Source: Ashinkailepas kermadecensis
Taxonomy: Eukaryota > Arthropoda > Thecostraca > Neolepadidae
Length of the DNA: 64,000 bases
Assembly (NCBI GenBank): GCA_034440615.1
Contig: JAOTOM010004283.1
Location: 186,001 to 250,000 of the forward strand
Direction: 5' to 3'
In this document: in pieces, positions 45,266 to 58,725 of the stretch
Numbering within the stretch: position 1 is the stretch's first letter
How the letters are laid out: every line of letters starts with the position of its first letter
Notes under the pieces: model-generated
Seen by the model: the letters and a program-made list of their open reading frames with translations, nothing else
Database searches by the model: none
Told to the model about the DNA's origin: nothing
Made by a program: the position numbers and the translations under genes

Positions 45266-45329
45266 GATGGTGTCTGTCAGTCGGTGTATGTGGGATGGTG
45301 TCTGCTTTTTAGACCCTTCCGCCGGTCTA

Positions 45330-46950
45330 GCTATTTATAGGTCAATGCAACAGGTACTCCGAAGTCCGCAAATCTAGTATATTTGGTTTAAACTAGATAA
45401 AGCCGAAGCCACGTGACGTCTTATACCGGAGAGCATCTTTATTCCAGAATACTGTTGAATTATATTCCGGTTTTGGACTATCCCGTTAAATCTACTGAAT
45501 ATGATGCTTTTCATTTGCACACTATTATGGCGTATTTCCTACGATTTGCTTACTCACCGTTTACAAAACATATTCATTGAAGCTTCAAGGTTATTGTTTT
45601 TTGTTTGTTCCCGTGCTAGTGGCTTTGAAGCCACAGGCACCATCCTTTGAATTAACTTCGCAAGATCTGGCCGTGGCTGATATTGTTGGAGAACATGCAT
45701 CTCAAACAATTTATGTCAATTAAGGCCGTATACAATGCCAACTTTGTCATCATGCCATTGATATCATTGATGTGAACTTTCTGTTTTGGCTCCAATCTGG
45801 TGATTAATGCCAACTTAGCATGTTCGTTGGTCTCCTATCAATTATCATATTGCTCCTGTTATGCTATGTGGAGGCATGTACATACATACTGTGCCACACA
45901 CCAACTTGTGCACAGTTTGGTAATTGCTTGCCTATGGCATCACAGCTGGGTAATTATTACTGGAGAAGCAATACGGGATATCACTCCTAACCAGGGTTTT
46001 CCAGGTCCTTATTTTCAAAGTAAATTTGCCATTTTAAAGTAATATTTGAATTCTTGGAATATATTTTTCCAATGCAATGTTCATGAATGTGGTTGCCATT
46101 TGACCACTCTCAGCTTTCCGGAGTGAGATATGATTTGGATTGGGCCATTTTAGGTTTTGCTATTGCAGTTTGGAGTGTTCACGAGTTATATTTTAAACAC
46201 TTTTACCTGGTAAAGCTCAAATGAGATTAGAATAAGTTAGGTGTTTCTTTAACTTGTTCAATTTCTAGATGATTTTTCAAAGGTTGGAAATTGTTTTTTT
46301 TAAGAGGCCAGGGTGGGATAGGCTATGCTGGGCTAGATGAGGTTTTTACAATTGCACATGGAGAAGAAGGTTTGCATTTTAGCTGAGGTGGCAGTTCCAT
46401 ATTTTTTGATATCGTAAAAGCATGTTTTTGAATGTGATTAAGATGATGTGACCATTACTTTCCAGCACAAATGCATACTTTTCAGGTGGGAAGCAAAGTA
46501 ATGCAAAAATTGTGGCTTTGAGAGGGGTAGTAGATAACGAAGAATAATGTTAGATATACAAACAGCATAACCAAACCAAACCCAGCCTTTGAATAGCTGT
46601 GCTATAGTATATACAACAATGCTTACCAACCCTTACCAAACCAAACCTAACCTAGCCTCTTTTTCAGGAGAAAACATTGTGTTGGTTCTCTTTTTAGCTT
46701 CCAAATTGCAAAAACCTTGGTACTTATATTTAAGAAGTCCCAATGAAGACAAATTGGGAGACAAATGTATGGACTGGACTTCTTCAAAAACACCTAGCAA
46801 CTTCTTCCCAGTGTCCTAAAAGTACTTTCCATTAACTGTCTTGGATGAAGAACAAGGCTACTTGGGAATAGTAAAAATGGGAAGAAGACAGGATAGACGA
46901 TAGACGATAGAGAAGCATGAATACCAAAACTAGGTTTAGTAGTAAAGAAA
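45330..46950. other. Unique sequence, no gene recognised
   Basis: AT-rich with no recognisable coding homology. A short CCTAACCTAGCCT stretch lies at about 46645-46660. Confidence 0.5.
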
Positions 46951-46959
46951 TATATGTAC

Positions 46960-48120
<1,161 letters not shown>

Positions 48121-48123
48121 AAC

Positions 48124-48640
48124 TTATTGACATTCATCAGCATGATATTTGAACTTTTTCTTCTCAATATCCATAAGACATCCGAAGCTCCTTGAATGTT
48201 TCCGCCAGGTGTTAGAGTCAAAGTTCACCTCGACAGACCAATTTATCATCGTGTATTTCGCGAGGATCCGGACATAGTCGAGGTCTGTCCTTGTCAAAGC
48301 AAGGCTTACATAAAGACATAAAAGATCAGTGCAACTATGAGCCACAAGGGCCCTTCTTGGTTGCACTTTGTGCACTGAACCAGTTGCCCACCAAATCTGT
48401 CAATCAACCCTCCCTGGAATACAGAAAAACAAGCCCCCTATTCTTATAAGGATTGTCTATGCCGTATTTAAAGATGTTCAGTGTGTTGCTACCGACAACT
48501 GTTCCTGGCAGCTGGTTCCAGCGCTCCACTACCCCGTTGGTGAAGAAAGACTGTCTTAACCCGGTCCCGCTGCGATCAACTTCAATTTTGAATCGATGAC
48601 CTCCAATTGCATCACCTCTGTCAAATTCAAACATCTCCCT
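48124..48640 (-). pseudogene. CR1/Jockey-type LINE 3' fragment
   Basis: From 48634 on the minus strand: MFEFDRGDAIGGHRFKIEV, DRSGTGLRQSFFTNGVVERW and NQLPGTVVGSNTLNIFK. This is the conserved C-terminal end of CR1/Jockey ORF2 (HRFKI...R...R..FFxxRVVxxWNxLPxxVVxAxTvNxFK). The frame stops at 48404, and the remaining 280 bases are probably 3' leader. Upstream sequence to 48780 may be the preceding part in another frame. Confidence 0.8.
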
Positions 48641-49438
48641 GAGACATCCCTGTTCCCGACCATGAACAAATTTAAAAACACGGAGTCCTGGCGACGTGTG
48701 TTCGCCGAGAATAGTATCTGGAGAGGTGTCGAGCCGAGCTTAGAACTGGCATCGCTATCACTCACCCCAGTGCGGGTCAAGTCATTTCACTGTTCGGCAA
48801 CATACACAATTGATTGGTTTTGATACGTCCTACCCTGATCATATGCACACCCATGGGTGTTGTTTAGTATCCTTTTTAGGGGACAAATTCCCCCTCAATG
48901 TTGGCTTCCCCACATAATTTAAACTTTTAACACGTGACCTTATTGAGTTTGGCCCCAAATCCATTTGGGTCTGCCCATTGCCTTCATGTATTTTCCCCCA
49001 GTAATTAAAAAAAATAAACACCTGTATGCACATCTCAAGAAGCAGGGCGGCACCACGCATTTTGGCCGCGGGTGCAGGTGGGTGGGGAAAACGTCCATTT
49101 TTAGCTCAATATTTGTCATGCACCGCCGTAAGATCAAGGTTCAAATTATTCAATTCAAGGGGACATGCCCTGCCCCTCCCTCTGATCCCACGCTGTCCAT
49201 GCCAGTGAGAGTCTGGGGCCTGCGCCCTGTCCTAAGCCGTGAACGCGTTCCTTACTTTATGTGGCTGGTTGGATAGAAGTGTGATCAACCATAGCACAAG
49301 TTGAGGTGGCCGAACCCCAGCCCTGCAAGATATCTGCGTGCTTCATTTTGCTTCATGCAAAAGGTCGTCCCATGTAAGCAAAATCATAATCTCGTGACAC
49401 TAATTAAAAGGATTCCCGTTAATACCAACAGAAAGTTC
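48641..49438. other. Intergenic, with interspersed repeat copy 2 (48890-49090)
   Basis: AATCCATTTGGGTCTGCCCA and TATTTTCCCCCAGTAATT correspond to the copy at 32080-32260. No gene seen. Confidence 0.5.
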
Positions 49439-49514
49439 GTTCGGCCCGGGCCTCGAACCCGGTACCTGCCATTTATTAAACCGACGCGCTACCAACTACG
49501 CCACCAGCACTGGC
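49439..49514 (-). repeat. tRNA-like SINE head or tRNA pseudogene
   Basis: The minus strand has an A box TGGCGTAGTTGG, a D-arm, a T-arm CCGGG-TTCGAGG-CCCGG and a B box GGTTCGAGGCC. The acceptor stem pairs at only about four of seven positions and the anticodon stem pairs poorly, so it is not a functional tRNA gene. Confidence 0.65.
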
Positions 49515-51816
49515 TGCGCGGCCACGCTGAAGTTAAATATTGTCAATAGATATGACATGGGTTTAAATAACACCATTCTACACAATAAATAACTCGTTCA
49601 TATAACATCTTACCACGATTAGCGAAATATCATGAAACAACCTTACACATGACATATAAATTATGTATATAACCTTCTTTGCTAGTCAGAAGTACAATCG
49701 GAAAAGTACTATTTCTTGCTATCGTGATAATCGGCTGAAACCAAATCAGCGCCAGACTGACGTCACAGGCTGCCAATCCCAATGACAGGGGCCGACAGCA
49801 GGAACCTGGGTGATGCAAGTGTGGGCTTGAGTGTGGGTATCCTATGGTAGGTACGTTGGTGGCTATATTAAACAACGATATAATGACCTTCGCGGATATA
49901 GAAGATGGTATATGAGTGGTGGTGAGTGTAATATGTTTATTTGTAGCTGTTGAAAATTCCAGTAGGTGGGTACGTCCAACTAAAAAGGAGTCGTACTACA
50001 AACTGGATAAAACCCGCGCATTCCCCGCTGAGGGCGCTAGTGCGCTCACTATGTATGACGTTCCGGTCAGTCTCGCCGACGTTTTCGCAAGCACTTACTA
50101 AATATACCTTAGCTGTGCTGCCTAGTGGTGGAAATGTGTGTCAAAATGAAATGACGATTCGCGTAGCGGCCTGTAATGATATGTTTTTGTTGTATTATTT
50201 TGACAGTTCAGCACATATATATTTGCTAAACTGATATTATCATAATATATATATTGCTGTAGAATACAACCGAACTGCGCGAATGGCATGAACCTGTCAT
50301 CTCTATACCTTCAATATGAATAGAGTTTTCGTTCCAGGAAATAAATAAGAACAATACCTGCCTGATATGAATTATGACGACCGAATTTATGGGTAAATTT
50401 TAGATTCTCATACTAGATAATTATAATCCTGTTTTTCAATATATCAATAAATTAACGAATATTCATGTTTTGTGGGTCCTGAGGGAAGTGTCGAACGCCT
50501 GTCAGCGTTGCGCTAGCCCCATCTATGCTTACTATAAAATACTTCAGGTTCGACATTATCTGAACCAATATAGGGAACCGACAGGGGCATGGTAGGCACA
50601 CATGGTGGTATGTTTCACTGACGGATCTGGATTTCGTTACGGGGGTGCGGGCTTATTTTTTAGGGGGCGCCTTTTCCATCCGAAGAAGCACCTTCGGGTA
50701 AAAGTTCGTTGAGTGTGGGAAATGGGAGGAATGGGTGTAGGAACAGGGGGCAAGGGGCCATGACCCTCCACTTTCTATGAAAGTTTAACATTCAAGTTAT
50801 GGCAATGCATGGAAAGAATGAACTTCAAAATGGATTCCCCCCCCTCCACTTTTTCAGACGTTCCTACGCCTCTGAGGGGAAGGATGGGTGCAATCGAGCT
50901 TCCCACATGTCGAGGACGTTCTCTATTCGGAGAAGCGTCTCCGGCTGAAAAATGTGTTGAGGATGGAGGGGGTGAAGGAGCATTCAACCTTCACGGAAAG
51001 ATCGTGCCTTTGCCGAAGGGGATATAATGCATGGGAAATAAAAAGGAAATAATGCATTATTATGTTTCTTTGTTTAGAGCCTTTACTACCTGAACAAGCA
51101 ACCATCTATGTCGGAGACCTTCATCGGGTTCCCAAGGGGAGGGAGGAGGGTGGCCGTCCCCTAGGGCCCGCTGGATCTGTTAGGTAGCTTGATGCAATTA
51201 GATGGAGATGTGCCCCGTTGTCATACAAGTGGGTAGAAACAAATGAAAAACGTTGAAAAATATAACTTCGAAATGGAACACAGAAGAACAATTATATGGA
51301 AGAAGTTAGGCAGAACTCAGCAATGGTAGAAGAGAACCTTCATGGCGATGCAAATTCATTTAATATGCACCAGAAGCCTGATCAGAAGGGTACGAGTGCC
51401 GATACTCGATTCGTACATGTTCCATCATTGTACATTGCGACTGTTGCAAAAATAAATGTTGACACCCATAGGCCTAGTCATCGGAACATAATTTCGTCGA
51501 GGGAGAGGGCGCAGCACATGCAAGCAATAAGCGGGCACAAGTGGATTGGGGGCATACCACTAGTATCTCATGTTATAAGTTTATATTATTTAGAGGTGCA
51601 AAGGCCACATGGGGGGGGAGAGGGGTCATGCAAGTGCCCTCACAATGTCATATAAAGCTTCACCCCTGCCACCACGTATTGTCAATTCACTAAGCTGATA
51701 ATTGCAGTGCCACCTTGTATATCTCATGCAGATGGTGTTACAACCTCCAGGTGTTTTGTCTTGCATACATTTGGAGAAGATTGTATCCGTTGAATTATGA
51801 CCCTCGCAATGCTGAT
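49515..51816. other. Unique sequence, no gene recognised
   Basis: AT-rich parts alternate with short G/C runs (50830, 51610). CTGACGGATCTGGATTT at 50618 may mark an old DNA-transposon end. No coding homology. Confidence 0.5.
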
Positions 51817-53954
51817 GACTCCCTAGTGTTAAAGTTGAAAATTGAGAGTGTATTCCAGCTCACCTCACCACACTAACAGACATTTCCTCGGGTAGCACAG
51901 GCAAGTCTTTCAACGCCAGATTTAACCCAGATTTTTATCAGTTGATTGTGATATGCTTCCATCGCTCATTCTCGCAAAACGCCTTACTTACCTCGGGACG
52001 ACGAGAAGAGGGAAATTCAATTTTCCTAAAGAGGAGAACGTTGCTCGGCCTCCAACCAAATGCAACCAGTGTAGCAGACGCAGAAAAAAAATGCACTCTT
52101 CACCAAATGTATTCCAGAAGTTACAAGCATTTACAGACACAAAAGGTAACAGACGCAAACAGAACACATCAGTGCACACGCATATTTCACTGGCGGATCC
52201 AGAGGCGGGCGTGCACTGTGTGATCCCGTGCCAGGTCCAGATCGGTGAACGAAAATTTTCATATAACCGAGAAAAGTGCCGCATCGCAAAGGTTCATCCG
52301 TACCAACTCCAATCGGCCAAACGCCACCATCACGCCATCCCGCCGTCGGAATGTTTAGCGAAAGGTGTCCCCTGGACAGAAATGCCTTGAGCTGTTCGTG
52401 CATATCCTTCACTGCCCTCATCCCTGTTCTGGATCGACGATTCCACGGCAGACAATAATACTAAGCGAAGAATCAAATCAAATCAAGTAATCAAATGTTC
52501 GGTGAGAGGCCTCGCCCTCCTCTGTTGCATAAACCCTGGGATCAAGCTGCGAATTGGTCGAAAAGTCTCCCAACAGCTATCTGGATACAATATTCATTTG
52601 GTTCTTACGAGTGCTTATTTGCACCAACTTGCAATAATCTCAGAGAAGGGAAAATCGGCCGACACTTACCACCTTCACGCCAGCTTCAATGCTTTCCAGG
52701 AAAGACACCTATACACAAAACCATCAAATGTGTGCAACACAAGGCCATCATTGATCCTGCAGCTGGAACGACGTGCTTCGAACATGTGCTAGGCCTGTGT
52801 CGAGGCAGTCGCAGCACATTAAGAACATCAAGTGTTATAATAGCGCATGCCAACGACATGCCAGTATACATTTGTCGTGAAGTGGCCTGTCACAGCCTAT
52901 AATTAATCTTTGTGAGCCCTCTCTTCAGTTGTGCACAAAATGACACTGCTGTCCCACCACCACCTGCTGTCCCACTGCGGTCGGAGAGGTGGTTGTCGGG
53001 CAGCAGCTAATCTCGGCCAACCAGTTGGCACCACTTGCAGGCCAATGCAACAGATGCTGAAAGCACAAAATATGATTAGACCTTGTTGCCAAATATTCTC
53101 CACATTCTGCAAATGGATACAGGTCATTGTATTTGGGCTGGCAGACCAGACACTCTGAATTGTGCTGACAGGTGTGCATTTGGTGCACACAGAATCCCAA
53201 CTCTGGACCAAGCCCCAGTCAAGGTCATGACAAGGCTGGCCCCATATCACAGCCAGGTAGACCAGCATGGCTGGCCAATGGAGGGGAGCTTCCCATGTGC
53301 CTGCTGGCAACACATTCCATATCATCATCAAAATGAGCATACCTCCAGCTGCCAACATCTGACATGAAACACCATCACATAATCAAACCACTTAGGGTGC
53401 CACTCAATCACAAAGCAATCAGACAAATATCACAGATATCCCCATTGAGATGGGAATGCTCGCCCATTTAGCACAGATCAGGCATATGACACCCCACTCC
53501 ACCACAATTAAGACATGATGTCCTACAATAAGCTGCAATTGAGATTTTCACACTGTGCTCCTGACTGGGTTTGTGGGATGTGAAGCACCAGTAAAAACAG
53601 TGTCTCAATCAGTGCTGTGGCACTGCATTTGGGAGGTTCAGAGATCATTAACATTCTTTTTAAGGTTGCTGAGTGGAAAGATGTGGTAATATGGTAGCAG
53701 GATTAAATATGCAGATTCTACCATCACCTATAGATCATCAATAACTTTCCATCATCATACAAACACCAGTTCCAAATTGGAAATGCTGGAGGCAAACCAA
53801 GGAATGTTACTAAACATCAAGACTGCAAAGTATGACAAATGGCTGACAACGCACAGCAGCCATGGACGAAAAATCCAATAGGGAGATCAAATGCACCACC
53901 AAACGCAAAACAAACATGAGGTAAAAAAGTCAAGAGGCTTGATCCAGAGGCTTG
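51817..53954. repeat. Giant palindrome, left outer arm
   Basis: Reverse complement of 61861-64000 over the full length visible. Pairing positions sum to 115814-115817, so there are only tiny indels. In the 180 bases compared directly around 53255-53420 there were three mismatches, about 2 percent. The sequence is non-repetitive. Short frames (such as 52495-52902) exist in both arms with amino-acid changes between them and match no family I know. The outer end cannot be placed because its partner lies beyond base 64000. Confidence 0.93.
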
Positions 53955-56900
53955 CTCCCGACGCCGTCTATAGACAGACAGACAGACAGCTCCCGACGCC
54001 ATCTATCGCTCGCTCCCGACGCCCTCTATAGACAGACAGACAGACAGCTCCCGACGCCGTCTATCGCTCCCTCCCGACGCCGTCTATCGCTCGCTCCCGA
54101 CGCCGTCTATAGACAGACCGACAGACAGCTCCCGACGCCGTCTATCGCTCGCTCCCGACGCCGTTTATCACTCGCTCCCGACGCCGTCTATCACTCGCTC
54201 CCGACGCCGTCTATAGACAGACAGACAGACAGTTCCCGACTCCGTCTATCGGTCGCTCCGACGCCCTCTATAGACAGCAAGACAGACAGCTCCCGACGCC
54301 GACTATCGCTCGCACCCGACGCCGTCTATCTCTTGCTCCCGACGCTGTCTATAGACAGACAGACAGACAGACAGACAGCTCCCGACGCCGTCTATCGCTT
54401 GCTGGCCGGCCCGGACGGCTGCACCCGGGCCGTCTATCGCTCGCTCCCCACGCCGTTTATCGCTCGCTCCCGACGGTGTCTATCGCTTGCTCCCTACGCC
54501 ATCTATCACTCGCTGGCCGGCCCGGGCGGCTGCACCCGGGCCATCTATCGCTCGCTCCGGACGCCGTCTATCGCTCGCTGGCCGGCTCGGACGGCTGCAC
54601 CCGGGCAGTCCATCGCTCGATCCCGACGGCGTCTATCGCTCGCTCCCGACGCCGTCTATCGCTCGCTCCCGCCGCCGTCTATCGCTCGCTCCCTACGCCG
54701 TCTATCGCTCGCTCCCGAAGCCGTCTTTAGACAGACAGGCAGCTCCCGACGCCGTCTATCGCTCGCTCCCGGCGCCGTCTATCGCTCGCTCCCAACGCCG
54801 TCTATCGCTCGCTACCGACTGCCGTCTATCGCTCGCTCCCGACGCCGTCTATAGACACACGGACAGACAGCTCCCGACGCAGTCTATCGCTCGCTCTAGG
54901 CGCCGTCTATCGCTCGCTCCCGACGCCGTCTATCGCTCGCTCCCGACGACGTCTATAGACAGACAGACAGACAGCTCCCGACGCCGTCTATCGCTCGCTC
55001 CCGACGCCGTCTATAGACAGACAGACAGACAGCTCCCGACTCCGTCTATCGCTCGCTCCGACGCCCTCTATAGACAGACAGACAGACAGCTCTCGACGCC
55101 GTCTATCACTCGCTCACGACGCCGTCTATCGCTCGCTCCCGACGCCGTCTATAGACAGACAAACAGATAGCTCCCGACGCCGTCTATCGCGCGCTCCCGA
55201 CGCCGTCTATCGCTCGCTCCCGACGCCGTCTATAGACAGACAGACAGACAGACAGCTCCCGACACCGTCCATAGAAAGACAGACAGACAGCTGCCGACGC
55301 CGTCTATCGCTCGCTACCGACGCCGTCTATCGCTCGCCCACGTCGACGTCAATCGCTCGCTCACGACGCCATCTATAGCCAGACAGACAGACAGCTCCGG
55401 ACGCCGTCCATAGACAGACAGGCAAACAGCTCCTGACGCCCTCTATCGCTCGCTACCGTCGACGTCAATCGCTCGCTCCCGACGCAGTCTATAGACAGAC
55501 AGACAGACCGCACACGACGACGTCTATCGCTCGTTCCCGGCGCCATCTATCGCTCGCTCTCGACGCCGTCTATAGACAGACACACAGACAGCTCCCGACG
55601 CCGTCTATCGCTCGCTCCCGGCGCCGTTTATCGCTCGCTCCCGACGCCGTCTATCGCTCGCTCCCGACTGCCGTCTATCGCTCCCTCCCGACGCCGTCTA
55701 TAGATAAACAGACAGACAGCTCCCGACGCCGTCTATCGCTCGCTCCCGACGCCGTCTATAGACAGACAGACAGACAGCTCCGGACGCCGTCCATAGACAG
55801 ACAGGCAAACAGCTCCTGACGCCCTCTATCGCTCGCTACCGTCGACGTCAATCGCTCGCTCCCGACGCAGTCTATAGACAGACAGACAGACCGCACACGA
55901 CGACGTCTATCGCTCGTTCCCGGCGCCATCTATCGCTCGCTCTCGACGCCGTCTATAGACAGACACACAGACAGCTCCCGACGCCGTCTATCGCTCGCTC
56001 CCGACGCCGTCTATCGCTCGCTCCCGACGCCGTCTATCGCTCGCTCCCGACTGCCGTCTATCGCTCCCTCCCGACGCCGTCTATAGATAAACAGACAGAC
56101 AGCTCCCGACGCCGTCTATCGCTCGCTCCCGACGCCGTCTATAGACAGACAGACAGACAGCTCCCGAGGCCGTCTATCGCTCGTTCCCGACGCCGTCTAT
56201 AGACATACAGACAGACAGCTCCCGACGCCGTCTATCGCTCGCTTCCGACGCCGTCTATCGCCCACTCCCGACGCCGTCTATAGACAGACTGACAGACAGC
56301 TCCCGACGCCGACGATCGCTCGCTCCCCCCGCCGTCTATCGCTCGCTCCCGACACCGTCTTTAGACAGACAGACAGACAGCTCCCGACGTCGTCTACCGC
56401 TCGCTCCCGGCGCCGTCTATCTCTCGCTCCCGACGCCGTCTATCGCTCGCTCCCGACGCCATCTATCGCTCGCTCCCGAAGCCGGCTATAGACAGACAGA
56501 CAGACAGTTCCCGACGCCGTCTATAGACAAACAGACCGATAGCTCCCGACGCCGTCTGTAGACAGACCGACAGACAGCTCCCGACGCCGTCTATCGCTCG
56601 CTCCCGACGCCGTCTATAAACAGACATACAGATAGCTCCCGATGCCGTCTATCGTTCGCTCCCGACGCCGTATATAGACAGACAGACAGACAGCTCCCGA
56701 CGCTGTCTATCGCTCGCTCCCGTCGACGTCAATCGCTCGCTCCCGACGCCGTCTATAGACAGACAGACAGACAGCTCCCGACGCCGTCTATTGCTCGCTC
56801 CCGACGCCGTCTCTAGACAGACAGACAGACAGCTCCCGACGCCGTCTATCGCTCGATCCCGACGCCGTCTCTAGACAGACAGACAGACAGCTCCCGACGC

Positions 56901-57440
56901 CGTCTATCGCTCGCTCCCGACGCCGTCTCTAGACAGACAGACAGACAGCTCCCGACGCCGTCTATCGCTCGATCCCGACGCCGTCTCTAGACAGACAGAC
57001 AGACAGCTCCCGACGCCGTCTATCGCTCGCTCCCGACGCCGTCTATAGACGGACAGACAGACAGATCCCGACGCCGTCTATCGCTCGCTCCCGACGCCGT
57101 CTATAGACGGACAGACAGACAGATCCCGACGCCGTCTATCGCTCGCTCCCGACGCCGTCTATATACAGACAGACAAACAGCCCGCCACGCCGTCTATCGC
57201 TTGATCCAGACTGCCGTCTATCGCTCGCTCCCAACGCCGTCTATATACAGACAGACAAACAGCCCGCCACGCCGTCTATCGCTTGATCCAGACTGCCGTC
57301 TATCGCTCGCTCCCAACGCCGTCTATATACAGACAGACAAACAGCCCGCCACGCCGTCTATCGCTTGATCCAGACTGCCGTCTATCGCTCGCTCCCAACG
57401 CCGTCTATATACAGACAGACAAACAGACCCCCACGCCGTC
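53955..57440. repeat. Giant palindrome, left array of CCGTCTATAGAC monomers
   Basis: A mosaic of two related units, CGCTCGCTCCCGACGCCGTC plus TAT, and AGACAGACAGACAGCTCCCG plus ACGCCGTCTAT. They share a GACGCCGTCTAT core, often as the self-complementary GTCTATAGAC. A 383-bp segment is tandemly duplicated (55394-55776 and 55777-56159). The last 300 bases switch to an 84-bp unit with TATATACAGACAGACAAACA. Confidence 0.95.
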
Positions 57441-58282
57441 GGGAGCGGCAGCCGGGAGCGACAGCGACCGGCGGCCGTCTATCGGCGAGCGCCCGACGGC
57501 CCGGGTGCCGGCTGTCCGGGGTGCTCGGGCTTCGGCCAGCGAGCGATAGACGGCAGCCGGGAGCGACAGCGACCGGCGGCCGTCTATCGGCGAGCGCCCG
57601 ACGGCCCGGGTGCCGGCTGTCCGGGGTGCTCGGGCTTCGGCCAGCGAGCGATAGACGGCAGCCGGGAGCGACAGCGACCGGCGGCCGTCTATCGGCGAGC
57701 GCCCGACGGCCCGGGTGCCGGCTGTCCGGGGTGCTCGGGCTTCGGCCAGCGAGCGATGGACGGCAGCCGGGAGCGACAGCGACCGGCGGCCGTCTATCGG
57801 CGAGCGCCCGACGGCCCGGGTGCCGGCTGTCCGGGGTGCTCGGGCTTCGGCCAGCGAGCGATAGACGGCAGCCGGGAGCGACAGCGACCGGCGGCCGTCT
57901 ATCGGCGAGCGCCCGACGGCCCGGGTGCCGGCTGTCCGGGGTGCTCGGGCTTCGGCCAGCGAGCGATAGACGGCAGCCGGGAGCGACAGCGACCGGCGGC
58001 CGTCTATCGGCGAGCGCCCGACGGCCCGGGTGCCGGCTGTCCGGGGTGCTCGGGCTTCGGCCAGCGAGCGATAGACGGCAGCCGGGAGCGACAGCGACCG
58101 GCGGCCGTCTATCGGCGAGCGCCCGACGGCCCGGGTGCCGGCTGTCCGGGGTGCTCGGGCTTCGGCCAGCGAGCGATAGACGGCAGCCGGGAGCGACAGT
58201 CGACCGGCGGCCGTCTATCGGCGAGCGCCCGACGGCACCCCCGGGTGCCGGCTGTCCGGGGTGCTCGGGCTTCGGCCAGCGA
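57441..58282. repeat. 105-bp GC-rich repeat, 8 copies (left of centre)
   Basis: Units start with GTCTATCGGCGAGCGCCCGA at 57477, 57582, 57687, 57792, 57897, 58002, 58107 and 58213. They are virtually identical. Each begins with GGCCGTCTATCG and contains CGATAGACGGC, so each unit can fold on itself. All frames lack stops, giving long spurious frames on both strands. Confidence 0.96.
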
Positions 58283-58324
58283 GCGATAGACGGCAGCCGG
58301 GAGCGTCCGGCTGCCGTCTATCGC
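58283..58324. repeat. Centre of the giant palindrome
   Basis: GCGATAGACGGCAGCCGG (58283-58300), a 6-base spacer GAGCGT, then its perfect complement CCGGCTGCCGTCTATCGC (58307-58324). The 105-bp units change orientation exactly here. Confidence 0.95.
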
Positions 58325-58725
58325 GGCTGCGTCTATCGCTCGCTGGCCACCCGGACAGCCGGCACCCGGGCCGTCGGGCGCTCGCCGATAGACGGCCGCC
58401 GGTCGCTGTCGCTCCCGGCTGCCGTCTATCGCTCGCTGGCCGAAGCCCGAGCACCCCGGACAGCCGGCACCCGGGCCGTCGGGCGCTCGCCGATAGACGG
58501 CCGCCGGTCGCTGTCGCTCCCGGCTGCCGTCTATCGCTCGCTGGCCGAAGCCCGAGCACCCCGGACAGCCGGCACCCGGGCCGTCGGGCGCTCGCCGATA
58601 GACGGCCGCCGGTCGCTGTCGCTCCCGGCTGCCGTCTATCGCTCGCTGGCCGAAGCCCGAGCACCCCGGACAGCCGGCACCCGGGCCGTCGGGCGCTCGC
58701 CGATAGACGGCCGCCGGTCGCTCGC
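58325..58725. repeat. 105-bp repeat, about 4 copies, inverted (right of centre)
   Basis: Reverse complement of the left units (CGCTCGCCGATAGACGGCCG and so on) with a 105-base period, about half as many copies as on the left. The first unit next to the centre is partial. Confidence 0.95.

Larger units (their letters stand above)
39127..45329. mobile_element. Foldback/MULE-like transposon with 9-bp target duplication
   Basis: The element spans 39136-45320. The left end starts GGAAGGGTTTAGAAAACAGA. The right end, on the minus strand, starts GGAAGGGTCTAAAAAGCAGA, with three transitions in the first 24 bases. Both continue with CACATACACCGACTGACAGA and then run inward into the same 153-bp tandem repeat. 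Perfect direct repeats GCCGGTCTA at 39127-39135 and 45321-45329 abut the two ends. A 9-bp duplication and long inverted repeats containing tandem units fit the Foldback/Mutator group. No transposase was found in the 4.8 kb centre, so it is presumably non-autonomous. Confidence 0.78.

Noticed and set aside
46640..46662. Telomere-like CCTAACCTAGCC
   Set aside because: Only two imperfect units in unique sequence.
52925..53200. Cys/His-rich 91-residue frame (HQMHTCQHNSECLVC) present in both palindrome arms
   Set aside because: Conservation between arms only reflects their 2 percent divergence. Amino-acid changes occur, other frames are equally open, and no known zinc domain fits.
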